From Flammeovirga agarivorans (lineage in GTDB: Bacteria; Bacteroidota; Bacteroidia; Cytophagales; Flammeovirgaceae), in NCBI RefSeq assembly GCF_012641475.1, contig NZ_JABAIL010000002.1, positions 817,449 to 881,448 on the forward strand: a stretch of DNA of 64,000 bases, written 5' to 3'. Below the pieces are notes generated by a model. It worked only from the letters and a program-made list of their open reading frames with translations, was not told where the DNA came from and did no database searches. Both the position numbers and the translations under genes were made by a program. This document shows, one piece after another, positions 51,801 to 59,235 of the stretch; position 1 is the stretch's first letter; every line of letters starts with the position of its first letter.

Positions 51801-53648
51801 TACTTCACGAACTTGAGGGAATGACCAAGCGATCTCGTTACCCATGTTAGTATATTGAGAACCTTGTCCTGCGAATAAAGCAGCAACATTGTCCTTACCA
51901 TTATAAGCGGCATTTCTATACCAAACATTTAAGATTGGGTTTTTCCACTCTGCTGCGTTCGCATCTTTCGATAATGCTGCAACAAATGCTTCTAATTTTT
52001 TCGTAGCCTCTTCAATTGATGAAGCAACGAAACCAACTCTTGGCTGGTTAGCAGGAACATTTTCTGCGAATGCTGTTGCTGATACTTCTTTGTAGTATGC
52101 TTTAGCATCTGCACCTGTAAGACCTGCAACATGTTTTTGAGCCAAAGCAACCAAAGCAGATGCTGATACTTCAGAAAGTAACCATTGTCTGTGGATGTTG
52201 TGAACTCTATTTTTCTCGATTGATTGACCTTTATACTCTTCTAATGAGAAGTGAAGGTTGACACCACCAAAACCGAATGCTGATACACCTGCTCTAAGCG
52301 GAGTAGCAGAATCCTTTTGGAACCAAGGACGAGTCTCAGAGTTGATATAGAATGCTTTCTTCTCAATCTCTAATTTCGGGTTCGGCTTTGTGATATTGAT
52401 TGTACCTGGAAGGATTTTGTGGTGTAAGGCTAAAGCTGCTTTAATCATACCTGCTGCACCTGCTGCTGCTTTTGTATGACCAATTTGAGACTTTACAGAA
52501 CCTAAGGCGATATGATTTGTTTTCACACCATCGTCACCGAATACCATCCCCATTGATACACCTTCTGATGCATCACCTGCGTTAGTACCAGTACCGTGAG
52601 CTTCAATTAGACCAACTGTTGATGGATCATAACCTGCTTCTTCATATGCTCTTCTCATCGCTAAAGCTTGACCTGAAGGACGAGGTGCATATACTGACTT
52701 ATAACGACCATCTGAAGAACCACCAATACCGTTTACAACAGCATAGATTTTGTCTCCGTCACGTTCAGCATCTTCTAAACGCTTCATGACCATCATACCC
52801 ACACCTTCACCGATCAACATACCGTCACCATCTTGGTCGAATGGACGGATGCTACCTTTACGAGAGAATGCAGGAGTTTTTGAGAATGACATGTACATAA
52901 ATGGTGAGTTATCTGTGTCAACACCACCTGTAATCATCATGTCAGCTCTTTTTTCTACCAATTCAGCTACTGCCATTTTGATAGCAGATAAAGAAGCGGC
53001 ACAAGCTGCATCTACTACTGAGTTGATACCACCAAAGTCAAAACGGTTGGCGATACGACCAGAAATTACGTTACCCAATAAACCTGGGAATGAGTTTTCT
53101 GTCCAAGGCACAAATGCTGCCTTCATTTTCTCAATAGCTACTGCGATTTGCTCTTCTGGCATTCCCATTGACTCTAATGCTCTTCTCCATACAGGGTACT
53201 GTAAACGAGCTGTCAAAGGAATAATTAGCTTTTGACCACCGCCAACGCCAAGAATTACACCTGTTCTTTCTCTTAATTCAGCTTTTAAAGCGTCTGAACC
53301 TGGAGCATAACCTGAATCGATTAAAGCGTCTTTTGCAACAGCAAGACCCAATAATTGAGAAGCATCAGTTACTTCTAAGATGTTTGGTGGTAAACCAAAC
53401 TCCATTGGATTAAAATCGATTTTTGGAACGAAGCCACCTACTTTACAGTAAGTTTTATCTTCTGCTAATGGGTTGGGATCGTAATAGTCATCAATTTTCC
53501 AACGATCGTCAGGAACTTCCTTGATACAATCTACACCTTGGATGATGTTTTCCCAATACTTCTCTAGGTTCTCAGAGTCTGCAAAAACTGATGCCATACC
53601 TACAATGGCAATCGGTGTTTCTTTGAGCAGTTGGTTTGTGTCTGTCAT
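45897..53648 (-). CDS. pfaA: PUFA synthase subunit PfaA (KS-AT-ACP x6-KR-DH)
   Basis: 2583 residues. Ketosynthase (about 8-470) with Cys216 in DAACAASL; malonyl-CoA acyltransferase (about 600-910) with Ser689 in GHSYGELS; six tandem acyl carrier proteins with the phosphopantetheine serines at 1127, 1240, 1349, 1463, 1577 and 1683, all in LGIDSIKRVEI, joined by Ala/Pro linkers; ketoreductase (about 2020-2260) with VTGGAKGVTA and a YAIANEV active site; and a C-terminal PKS-type dehydratase-like hotdog with HxxxGxxxxP at His2327. It builds the growing chain of a C20-C22 polyunsaturated acid without desaturases. The chain made (arachidonic, EPA or other) cannot be read from sequence. Confidence 0.95.
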   Translation of the reverse strand: MTDTNQLLKETPIAIVGMASVFADSENLEKYWENIIQGVDCIKEVPDDRWKIDDYYDPNPLAEDKTYCKVGGFVPKIDFNPMEFGLPPNILEVTDASQLLGLAVAKDALIDSGYAPGSDALKAELRERTGVILGVGGGQKLIIPLTARLQYPVWRRALESMGMPEEQIAVAIEKMKAAFVPWTENSFPGLLGNVISGRIANRFDFGGINSVVDAACAASLSAIKMAVAELVEKRADMMITGGVDTDNSPFMYMSFSKTPAFSRKGSIRPFDQDGDGMLIGEGVGMMVMKRLEDAERDGDKIYAVVNGIGGSSDGRYKSVYAPRPSGQALAMRRAYEEAGYDPSTVGLIEAHGTGTNAGDASEGVSMGMVFGDDGVKTNHIALGSVKSQIGHTKAAAGAAGMIKAALALHHKILPGTINITKPNPKLEIEKKAFYINSETRPWFQKDSATPLRAGVSAFGFGGVNLHFSLEEYKGQSIEKNRVHNIHRQWLLSEVSASALVALAQKHVAGLTGADAKAYYKEVSATAFAENVPANQPRVGFVASSIEEATKKLEAFVAALSKDANAAEWKNPILNVWYRNAAYNGKDNVAALFAGQGSQYTNMGNEIAWSFPQVREVFAKVNGEFEASNKKPLTETVYPIPVFSDEERKQQQAVLTQTENAQPAIGALSVGMYHILQNAGFKANYFAGHSYGELSALYASGAIDLATFIKLSKERGQAMSAQAGVDAGTMMAVKGDVVAVQPYIGKYQNVQVANINSGTQTILGGAKNELEALKTELKAAGLLATILPVSAAFHTPYVGHASKPFAEVLDHTNIAAPQGKLYSNTLGSAYPAQPQFIKETLKRHILSPVKFKEQIEKMYQEGARVFVEFGPKNILSNLTSEILAGQDHQVIALNPNPKKNSDVQLREAAIQLAVMGIQIQNFDPYARPVQAGGAKSKMNVQISGTNYLTDGFKKRYQDILAKGGKVLSQKAPLVEEIETVIAETTDMSQIIEEKLRQKQNSASMAEKAVLDQIQADIQRLTEQQTRIEQMLASLFNMQTNNQLASAAAPATEQLQAPVEVPTPAPVAETPAPAPAAAPVAAAPAPAQGGVSNAEIEASLLEVIAEKTGYPSEMLEMSMDMEADLGIDSIKRVEIFGAMTEANPSVQGVDPQELAELRTLAQIAEYISGKAGATSAPAVAPAPAAAPVAAAPVQETAAPAQGGVTNAEIEASLLEVIAEKTGYPSEMLEMGMDMEADLGIDSIKRVEIFGAMTEANPSVQGVDPQELAELRTLAQIAEYISGKAGATSAPAAAPAPAAAPVQETAAPAAQGGVTNAEIEASLLEVIAEKTGYPSEMLEMGMDMEADLGIDSIKRVEIFGAMTEANPSVQGVDPQELAELRTLAQIAEYISGKAGATSAPAAAPAPAAAPVAAVPVQETAAPAAQGGVTNAEIEASLLEVIAEKTGYPAEMLEMGMDMEADLGIDSIKRVEIFGAMTEANPSVQGVDPQELAELRTLAQIAEYISGKAGATSAPAAAPAPTAAPVAAAPAQETAAPSAQGGVTNAEIEASLLEVIAEKTGYPAEMLEMGMDMEADLGIDSIKRVEIFGAMTEANPSVQGVDPQELAELRTLAQIAEYISGKAGATSAPAAAPAPAAAPVAAAPAQGGVTNAEIEASLLEVIAEKTGYPAEMLEMGMDMEADLGIDSIKRVEIFGAMTEANPSVQGVDPQELAELRTLAQIAEYISSKAGASTPSVEANTNSSIEKKKSTNEVAETTVAEDHTSFLSGNYDRVARYSVALKYIPEPDQLVIEKNADAWTVITNDGSGLTVSLAQELLAEGRKVAVLTMPASLVRQSAVTLPNEVKEIALAEISDDAIKAALAQIGGVDQFINVHPHFRFPLGQWGMHFDKEKELLKAAYLLAKHLKPTLNEYASKSTRASFMTVTRLEGAFGTKNPGNVSVIGGGYFGLTKSLNLEWTNVFCRGVDLSPQLKAEVAAKKIVAELNDADVSTTETSYNDEGKRFTLAAVEQAHTAGTVRTSGITSQNVFLVTGGAKGVTADCVRAMAKTYKSKFILVGRSALTTEEPTWAQGVAEEPILKRNAMMFLKESGEKPLPKTVNRMVGAVLSQREIQENLAYIQSVGAEAHYTAADVTDAEKLKAAVAPIVAKTGAITGIIHGAGRLADKLIENKTATDFDNVYDVKISGLLAAVAAGSIHDIQHVVLFSSVAGFYGNVGQTDYAIANEVLNRVAHLFKKNHPDVHVASINWGAWDAGMVSGELKKLFEAHGVSLVPSDEGPVAMVDQLSDAFKAQPQVILGGTLPLAKADISGDLKSFTIKRNMTEEKNPFLQHHMIQGNAVLPIVNASTWMVQTATDLYPGFNVLRVDNAKLFKGIVFDGTQAEDYTIKVTETSKSENTVTLTVNVSSENGGKLPLNHYQTQITLTSEPVEAPVMELPNGSITPAVADATSVYTDGTLFHGADFNGIKSILEMNENSMLFKCEHEGVTEERQGQVPVKKVNPYLMDIMYQGAVVWVRRFHGAASLPLSTDYVEIFDALPFGKPFYVKIEVKKADDFSMVSDITAYDAETGKVYMKSYGAAMTISRELTWS
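48478..50400 (-). repeat. Six tandem acyl-carrier-protein repeats in pfaA
   Basis: Six units spaced 318-342 bases apart, measured at the active-site serine codons (first bases 50270, 49931, 49604, 49262, 48920 and 48602). The carrier domains are almost identical in protein and very similar in DNA; most differences are in the Ala/Pro linkers and at silent sites. The pattern indicates recent duplication or gene conversion. Confidence 0.95.
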
Positions 53649-53850
53649 ATCTTTTATTCTTGGAATCTTACAATTTTTACACTGTAAGGTTCATTAGTTT
53701 TCTAAAGTATGTTCGAAATACACTCTATCAGTTGTTGTTATTTGTTCAATTTGACTACGCAGTTATTTCGAAATTCGCTTGTATAACAAGTCATTTTTCA
53801 AATTTGTGACAGACTTTTCGAAAAAAATAAAAATTAGATATTATTAAAAA

Positions 53851-53934
53851 ATGAATAACCTTTCATTCATGTATTGGAAAAATGCAATAAATATTTATTA
53901 CAAAATGCATTATAGAAGTGAGTATTCATTCATA
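53851..53934. promoter_or_regulatory. ATTCATTCAT-type boxes upstream of pfaA
   Basis: ATGAATAA-CCTT-TCATTCAT (53851-53870) is an inverted repeat with one mismatch, and TATTCATTCATA lies at 53923-53934. They look like half-sites of the FadR box known in Bacillus, where a TetR-type repressor senses acyl-CoA. A fatty-acid-responsive regulator here is inference. Confidence 0.35.
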
Positions 53935-53968
53935 CCTTTATTTTAACATTAGTAGGGTAATAATTAAA

Positions 53969-54000
53969 AAATGTGAAAATAATTTCAATTTGTCACATTT
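53969..54000. promoter_or_regulatory. AAATGTGA/TCACATTT inverted repeat upstream of pfaA
   Basis: A perfect 8-bp inverted repeat with a 16-base spacer. TGTGA/TCACA halves are Crp-like, but the spacer is longer than the Crp 6 bases. Function unproven. Confidence 0.3.
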
Positions 54001-54258
54001 TAGAAAAATGTCCTGATAATATGGAATAGCACAATCCTTGGGAAATATGTATAGCAAAATAGATTTCAGTGCCACTTTAGTTTTAATAGACCTCTTTTTC
54101 AACAGCATAAAATGTTAATAGGTACAGTAACTACATACTTATAATATCATGAATTGGTCTAACTTTTACTTGTCTTATACTCTTCTTAAATGAATAGATT
54201 CAGAACATATAAAATGAGGTTATTTTTATGTATTTAATGCATGAAAAAAATTCAAGAA

Positions 54259-54294
54259 ATAAAAAAAGCCAACCGAGATCTTCTCAGTTGGCTT
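54259..54294 (-). terminator. Terminator of the TerD gene
   Basis: On the minus strand AAGCCAAC (54294-54287) pairs with GTTGGCTT (54273-54266), with inner GAG/CTC pairing, then a run of seven T. Confidence 0.88.
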
Positions 54295-54317
54295 GAGTTT
54301 ATAAATACATTTTCTTC

Positions 54318-54881
54318 TTAAGCGTATTGATCAACGTATCCTTGTAAACCGATTTTTGTTCCATTGCCTGAAGCATGGAAAGTCCATTCGTTTCCTCTTT
54401 TTACTAATCGACCAAACTCCATATCCGTTACACCTTTGAAGTTTTTACTTTCAAGTTTATATTTTAAGATTTCTCTTTGTGTATCGATATCAACGATTCT
54501 TATGTAAGCGTTTTCCAACATTCCGAAGTGTTGATGTAAAATTTCTGCATTATGAATTGATACTACAAAAATCAACTCAGTCACTTCTTCTGAAATACTT
54601 GATAGGTTGGCCAATATCATTTCATCATCACCATCTCCTTTACCTGTACGGTTATCACCAGTATGTTCTACACTACCGTCGGGTGATTTCAAATTATTGA
54701 AAAAGATAAAAAACTCATCTGCAGGCAGCTTACCATCTGGTCCTACCATAAAAACAGATGCATCTAAGTCTATCGTCTTAATAAGATGCATGTCCCAACC
54801 AAGACCCACCATTATTTTGTCTAAAGAGGTATTCTCCTTGGTCAGGTTAAATTGTGACCCTTTTTTTAGATTGATAGCCAT
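54318..54881 (-). CDS. TerD-family stress protein
   Basis: 187 residues, the normal TerD length. It begins with the family opening INLKKGSQFNLTKE. The two calcium-binding loops are visible: DLDASVFMVGPDGK and HTGDNRTGKGDGDDE. It continues with ELIFVVSIHNAEILHQHFG and ends in an aromatic strand EWTFHASG. TerD proteins bind Ca2+ and belong to tellurite-resistance and phage/stress-response clusters, probably at the membrane. It has its own terminator and lies 272 bases after the next TerD gene, upstream of pfaA on the same strand. Confidence 0.92.
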   Translation of the reverse strand: MAINLKKGSQFNLTKENTSLDKIMVGLGWDMHLIKTIDLDASVFMVGPDGKLPADEFFIFFNNLKSPDGSVEHTGDNRTGKGDGDDEMILANLSSISEEVTELIFVVSIHNAEILHQHFGMLENAYIRIVDIDTQREILKYKLESKNFKGVTDMEFGRLVKRGNEWTFHASGNGTKIGLQGYVDQYA

Positions 54882-55153
54882 AATACTAATGTGAAATAAG
54901 ATGTTTGTTGATGTAATTATTAATGTAATTGCAAAACCATTCTACCATACCAGTTATTTAATAGAATTTGGTCGCTTAGCTTTTCAGTAATTGATTTAAA
55001 ATGTCAAACGAAATTAAATAATTTTTATTCCAACTCAATAATTTTCCATTATCTACAATTAGATAACTTGGAATCTTAATTTATTAACATCGTATAATTA
55101 TAACTTTTCATTCTGGGAAATTGTTTTTCAACCCAAAATGAGAGTAAACCTAT

Positions 55154-55774
55154 TTAATAGTTTCTTTGAATATGCTGAATTGTCTCATTGATATCCAAAG
55201 CTGCAATAGGTTGTCCGATCGCTTCAAACTTCCAATTTTGACCTATTTTATACAACCTCCCCATTAACATAGAGACACGTCCTGCATATTCTTTCGTGGA
55301 AGATAGATCGAAGTGAGCTATCTGATCTTCTCTTGAATAAATTCTCACTTGTGAAAATGGAATATCTGCAAAATCCTGTTTTTGATAAGAATTCAAGTAT
55401 AAAAATACTTGGCTGACATTCTTGTTTATTCTATCCAATTCTAATTGAATTGTTTCATTATCGTAACCATCATCTCCTCCGATATCACCATCTAAGTCAT
55501 CTCCAGAATGGATAATTGCACCATCTGTAGATCTTAGTTTATTGTAATATACTGTGTAAACTTCCTTCATGTTATGATCAAATGCTGTAACACTAGCATC
55601 AAGATCTACAGGTAAGTTTGTATTCAATAAACCAAAAAGTGTTTTCTTTTCAATTGCTCCCCAGTTTACTCCAACTCTTAAGTAGTCAATGGCGTTCCCT
55701 TCATCTTTAATAAGAGAAATGCTACTACCTTTTTTAAGAGAAATGCCAGTTTTTTTTGTGAGTGTAACGCTCAT
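55154..55774 (-). CDS. TerD/TerX-like stress protein
   Basis: 206 residues and diverged from the 54318 protein. It keeps the opening ISLKKGSSISLIKDE, the DLDASVTAF strand and an acidic loop HSGDDLDGDIGGDDGYDNE that matches the TerD calcium site. YLNSYQKQDFADIPFSQVRIY replaces the usual 'IhNa...F' block. It lacks an extra domain. The coiled-coil gene upstream is 89 bases away and the three genes run on one strand, so they may act together at the membrane. Confidence 0.88.
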   Translation of the reverse strand: MSVTLTKKTGISLKKGSSISLIKDEGNAIDYLRVGVNWGAIEKKTLFGLLNTNLPVDLDASVTAFDHNMKEVYTVYYNKLRSTDGAIIHSGDDLDGDIGGDDGYDNETIQLELDRINKNVSQVFLYLNSYQKQDFADIPFSQVRIYSREDQIAHFDLSSTKEYAGRVSMLMGRLYKIGQNWKFEAIGQPIAALDINETIQHIQRNY

Positions 55775-55863
55775 TATTGATGTATTATAAGTAAGTAAAA
55801 AAAATTAAATCGTTAAACCCTGTAACAAGAGTTTATAATTAGTTTTTCCGCAATGAATTGGAC

Positions 55864-56676
55864 CTATTTTTTAAAGAACGAATCGATCTTGGATTGTTGG
55901 TCCGAAGATTTGTTCTTAAAAAAAGAGTCTATTTTGTTTTCTATATCATTTGACTTGCTTTCTCCTTCTTGATGGAAGAAGTCTGCAATACGTTTATTCA
56001 GTTTAATATGTTTTATATCTTCTTTTTCACTCTCTGTATTAAAGAAGTTTTGAAGCTTTTTCTTTAACTCTACTTCACCCTCCATTGGAGTCATGTGCTC
56101 CTTGTTAGCTGTACCTTTTTCGAAGAAATCTGAAATTTTAGATTCATTCTTTTCTTCTTGTGGCGAATTTTCTAATGCCAAGTCAATTTCCAAGGACGTC
56201 AGGTCATGGTTATAATCCATAAGTTCGATATCCTGTACAGCACCCATAAAGTCATCTAAATCAAAACTATCATCTGTTTTATTTCTTAATAGAAGAACCT
56301 GAAAATCGATCTTTTCAATCTGTAGCTTCAAAATGAGAACTTGCCTTTCTACATCAGTAATCTCATGTTGTAACTGATCACTTAACTGATCATAACTTTC
56401 CTTTTCTTTATTAAGTCTAGCAATATTATCCTGTATCAAAAGTGCTGAAGACCGATCATTATTTGATAACCTTGATTTTAATTCAAAAGTCTCTTTAGTT
56501 ATCTGTTTTTGAATAACAGGGACTTTATCAAGAATTAATTTGTGGTTGTATTTTATCTCCTTTAACTGCTTGTCTTTTTTAAACTTTTGCTGTTTCAGTT
56601 GATAAACCAATTCCTCTAGTACTTTTTTATCCTCTAGTTTATGATTGGTTAAAATACTCCTAATCGACTTCCACAT
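55864..56676 (-). CDS. Coiled-coil protein with five repeated FF peptide motifs, linked to TerD genes
   Basis: 270 residues. Residues 1-130 are long charged helices (PspA/ESCRT-like in appearance but with no clear family match). The tail of about 100 residues is mostly disordered and carries the same short motif five times: SKISDFF (179-185), KKLQNFF (206-212), KRIADFF (228-234), NKIDSFF (247-253) and SKIDSFF (262-268), with consensus K-[IL]-x-x-F-F. The last, preceded by Gln261, fits the spacing of a PCNA-type PIP box, though bacteria have a beta clamp instead. A multivalent docking tail for TerD or another partner is inferred. Confidence 0.7.
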   Translation of the reverse strand: MWKSIRSILTNHKLEDKKVLEELVYQLKQQKFKKDKQLKEIKYNHKLILDKVPVIQKQITKETFELKSRLSNNDRSSALLIQDNIARLNKEKESYDQLSDQLQHEITDVERQVLILKLQIEKIDFQVLLLRNKTDDSFDLDDFMGAVQDIELMDYNHDLTSLEIDLALENSPQEEKNESKISDFFEKGTANKEHMTPMEGEVELKKKLQNFFNTESEKEDIKHIKLNKRIADFFHQEGESKSNDIENKIDSFFKNKSSDQQSKIDSFFKK

Positions 56677-56887
56677 TTTTTATTGATACATTTTATAGCT
56701 AATGATTAGTTTGACTTTATAAACTCATTTTTCATTTAGTGTTTATATACTTCATGATTAATTAATGTTTAAGAATAAAAGACGTTGATTTAATAATAAT
56801 GTTTCAATTTCTTCCATTTTTATAAACAAAATAGTGATCAACTAATTAATAATGAAAAGGTTAAGAAAAATATAATCACTATTTGTA

Positions 56888-57985
56888 ATGCTATTTCCAA
56901 CCACATACGAAGAGATCATTGAACGAATTGAGCGATTTTCTCCTGTAAAATACGGAGCGACAAGAAATTATATCGACGGGAATGTTTCTTATTTATCTCC
57001 ATACATTTCCAGAGGAGTGATCTCTACAAAATACGTCTTTGAGTTAATGATGAAAAAAGGGTACGACTTTTATCACATCGAAAAGTTTATCCAAGAGTTA
57101 GCATGGAGAGACTATTGGCAATTGATCTGGATAGAGAAAAATGATCAAATTAATAAAGACCTAAAAAGAGCCCAGGAAAATGTTGCTCACTATGGAATTC
57201 CAAAAAATATTGTTACTCCAAATAGTGGAATCCATGCACTTGACAAAGGAGTAGAAGAGTTATATAACACTGGGTACATGCACAACCACATGCGCATGTA
57301 TATTGCAATGGTTACCTGTAATATAAGCCAGTCTCACTGGTGGTTACCAGCAAAATGGATGTACTACCATTTATTAGATGGAGATTGGGCAAGTAATGCT
57401 TTAAGTTGGCAATGGGTTGCTGGTGCCAATGCTAATAAAAAGTATTTTGCAAACCAATCCAATATTAATAAGTATACACATTCCGATCAGTTAAACACTT
57501 ATTTAGACACTACTTATGATCATTTGAATGAGATTGAAATACCTCAGTCACTAAAGGAAAGTCAGTCACTCGAATTACATACTGAATTACCAGACAGTGA
57601 TGAAATAATAATAGACCAAAGCCTTCCTACTTTAATATACAATAGCTACCAACTGGATCCTAAATGGAACAATCATATTTCTGCCAATAGGATCCTACTT
57701 CTTGAACCTTCTCATTTTAACGAGTACCCTATAAGCAACAAAGTCATGGACTTTATTTTGAATCTTAGCAAGAACATACAAGGGATTCAAATATTCGTAG
57801 GTGAGTTTAGAGAATTAAAACCTTTGCTTGGTGAAAGTACTGTTTATTATAAAGAACACCCACTAGCGAATTTATATGAAGGAGTTGAAGAACAAAGAGA
57901 GTGGATATCTTCGGTAAAAGGTTATCACACATCTTTCTTTAAATTCTGGAAAAAAGTAAGAAAAGAAATGCAAGTATTGGTTTAA
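56888..57985 (+). CDS. Cryptochrome/photolyase-like FAD protein with unusual domain order
   Basis: 365 residues. The FAD-binding core is at the N-terminus: [12 protein letters not shown] (36-47), [11 protein letters not shown] (71-81), [11 protein letters not shown] (131-141), [24 protein letters not shown] (164-187). In photolyases this core follows an antenna domain of about 200 residues, which is absent here. Instead an alpha/beta-looking segment follows (about 265-365: [25 protein letters not shown]), resembling the antenna Rossmann fold in swapped position. A DUF2256 gene follows 11 bases after the stop. It probably repairs DNA or senses blue light; repair activity cannot be assumed. Confidence 0.82.
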   Translation: MLFPTTYEEIIERIERFSPVKYGATRNYIDGNVSYLSPYISRGVISTKYVFELMMKKGYDFYHIEKFIQELAWRDYWQLIWIEKNDQINKDLKRAQENVAHYGIPKNIVTPNSGIHALDKGVEELYNTGYMHNHMRMYIAMVTCNISQSHWWLPAKWMYYHLLDGDWASNALSWQWVAGANANKKYFANQSNINKYTHSDQLNTYLDTTYDHLNEIEIPQSLKESQSLELHTELPDSDEIIIDQSLPTLIYNSYQLDPKWNNHISANRILLLEPSHFNEYPISNKVMDFILNLSKNIQGIQIFVGEFRELKPLLGESTVYYKEHPLANLYEGVEEQREWISSVKGYHTSFFKFWKKVRKEMQVLV

Positions 57986-57995
57986 TCTTTCAAAC

Positions 57996-58145
57996 ATGAA
58001 AAAACAACATTTACCTTCTAAAGTTTGCAAAGTTTGTGGCCGCCCTTTCTCATGGAGAAAAAAATGGAAAAGCATTTGGGAAGAGGTGCAATACTGTAGC
58101 AAAAGATGTAGGTCAAATAGATCGAAAATCAAAATTGAGATTTAA
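57996..58145 (+). CDS. DUF2256 zinc-ribbon peptide
   Basis: A 49-residue gene with ATG at 57996 and TAA at 58143-58145. It matches DUF2256 closely: [21 protein letters not shown], then [13 protein letters not shown]. Two CxxC-type pairs form a probable zinc ribbon. DUF2256 is usually found beside, or fused to, cryptochrome/photolyase genes, as here. It is co-oriented with and only 10 bases after the photolyase-like gene, so the two are likely one operon. Confidence 0.88.
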   Translation: MKKQHLPSKVCKVCGRPFSWRKKWKSIWEEVQYCSKRCRSNRSKIKIEI

Positions 58146-58224
58146 AAAATTGTATATAAAAATCAATTTATTGAATGATTCTAAAGTTGAAGATTTTGAG
58201 GCGTATTTTCCTTAAAATATCACT

Positions 58225-58232
58225 TATATTTG
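58225..58232 (+). promoter_or_regulatory. Bacteroidota -7 box before the 58264 gene
   Basis: TATATTTG matches TAnnTTTG. No good TTG lies 17 bases upstream, so the -33 element is weak. Confidence 0.5.
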
Positions 58233-58263
58233 CAGACACTCATCAAATCATTAATTCTTAAGT

Positions 58264-58566
58264 ATGTCTACGAGAACCTGTCCAAGATGTAAGGGTAGAA
58301 TCCCAGATTCAGAATTTTTATCACATTTAGTTAGATGTGATGGAAGTGGTGGATCTGTAGTAACCTCTGAAGTTGAAGAATCTGTTGCTAGAGAAAAGAA
58401 AAACAAGGAGACAAAGAAAAGAGCTACATCTGCTAGAAGAAAAGCTGCTCCGAAGAAAGTGATTACTGCTGATATGGAAAAGCTTATGAAGAAATTCAGA
58501 ATGTCTCCAGAAGATGCGGAAACATTTCTACAACAAAATCCTAACTACTTTAACAAGGGAGAATAG
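58264..58566 (+). CDS. Small zinc-finger-like basic protein
   Basis: 100 residues. The N-terminus has a possible zinc site, CPRC with a later His and Cys (SHLVRC). The middle is a Lys/Arg/Ala-rich segment (KKRATSARRKAAPKKV) like a histone-type tail, and the end is a short helix pair (MEKLMKKFRMSPEDAETFLQQNP). It resembles small nucleic-acid-binding proteins, but I recognise no family. Single gene with its own terminator. Confidence 0.7.
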   Translation: MSTRTCPRCKGRIPDSEFLSHLVRCDGSGGSVVTSEVEESVAREKKNKETKKRATSARRKAAPKKVITADMEKLMKKFRMSPEDAETFLQQNPNYFNKGE

Positions 58567-58581
58567 TCATTGTACAAAAAG

Positions 58582-58612
58582 AAAGGATAGCATTAAGCTA
58601 TCCTTTTTTTAT
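58582..58612. terminator. Terminator between the zinc-finger-like gene and lrp
   Basis: A perfect 10-bp stem AAAGGATAGC (58582-58591) with 58597-58606, followed by T on the plus strand. It also lies just past the Lrp stop and could serve both. Confidence 0.9.
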
Positions 58613-58615
58613 TTT

Positions 58616-59077
58616 TTATATCGGTACATTAAATGATTGCTTTATTTCGCTCATCACAAATGTACTGTGTGCACTACCAATATTTTTTATCTCTCCTAAT
58701 TTATTCAAGACAAAATCCTGATAGGCCTTCATATCTTGTACTATTACTTTTAATAGAAAATCGAAATCTCCGGAAATGTTGTAACACTCCACTACTTCAT
58801 CCAAGGAAGTAATTTCATTGACAAATTGATGTCCAATGTTTTTTGTATGCTCTTTTAAAGTCACATTACAAAATACGATCAATCCTTTATCCAGCTTTTC
58901 TTTATCTAATACAGCAACATATTTCTGAATAAATCCGCCCTTCTCTAGTTTTTTGATTCTTTCATATACAGGTGTCGTAGATAAATGTACTCGTCTTGCG
59001 ATTTCTTTGTTAGTAATGTTAGCATCAGATTGGAGTAATCTCAGGATTTTTAAGTCCATCTGGTCTAGTTCGTTCAT
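58616..59077 (-). CDS. Lrp/AsnC-family regulator
   Basis: 153 residues. Helix-turn-helix at 1-60 (LDQMDLKILRLLQSDANITNKEIARRVHLSTTPVYERIKKLEKGGFI), then a RAM ligand-binding domain (about 70-150) with GDFDFLLKVIVQDMKAYQDFV. This is the standard Lrp/AsnC layout and length. It is divergent from metE with 158 bases between, so control of methionine synthesis by an amino-acid ligand is likely, though the ligand is unknown. Confidence 0.92.
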   Translation of the reverse strand: MNELDQMDLKILRLLQSDANITNKEIARRVHLSTTPVYERIKKLEKGGFIQKYVAVLDKEKLDKGLIVFCNVTLKEHTKNIGHQFVNEITSLDEVVECYNISGDFDFLLKVIVQDMKAYQDFVLNKLGEIKNIGSAHSTFVMSEIKQSFNVPI

Positions 59078-59202
59078 AGTTATTTTTTCTTTTATGGGTG
59101 GTTATTTTGAGCAAATTAAGATTAATTTTCCCTTCGTCCCCGCCAAATAAGTTTTGATTTCTGAATGTTATATGAGATAACAGTTTTAAAGTTTTGCAAA
59201 TA

Positions 59203-59210
59203 TAACTTTG
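59203..59210 (+). promoter_or_regulatory. -7 box of the metE promoter
   Basis: TAACTTTG fits TAnnTTTG and lies 25 bases before the metE start. The leader is too short for a riboswitch. The -33 TTG is not clear. Confidence 0.55.
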
Positions 59211-59235
59211 CTCTCAGTTTAAAACTAATTATACT

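Larger units (their letters stand above)
53649..54317. other. 670-base AT-rich region upstream of pfaA
   Basis: Must hold the PUFA operon promoter, but no TAnnTTTG box is seen on the minus strand. It carries two ATTCATTCAT-type motifs (53851-53870, 53923-53934), an AAATGTGA/TCACATTT inverted repeat (53969-54000), and the terminator of the TerD gene (54259-54294). No reading frame. Confidence 0.6.

Noticed and set aside
59078-59235. SAM or cobalamin riboswitch before metE
   Set aside because: The leader after the -7 box is about 20 bases, too short for a riboswitch.
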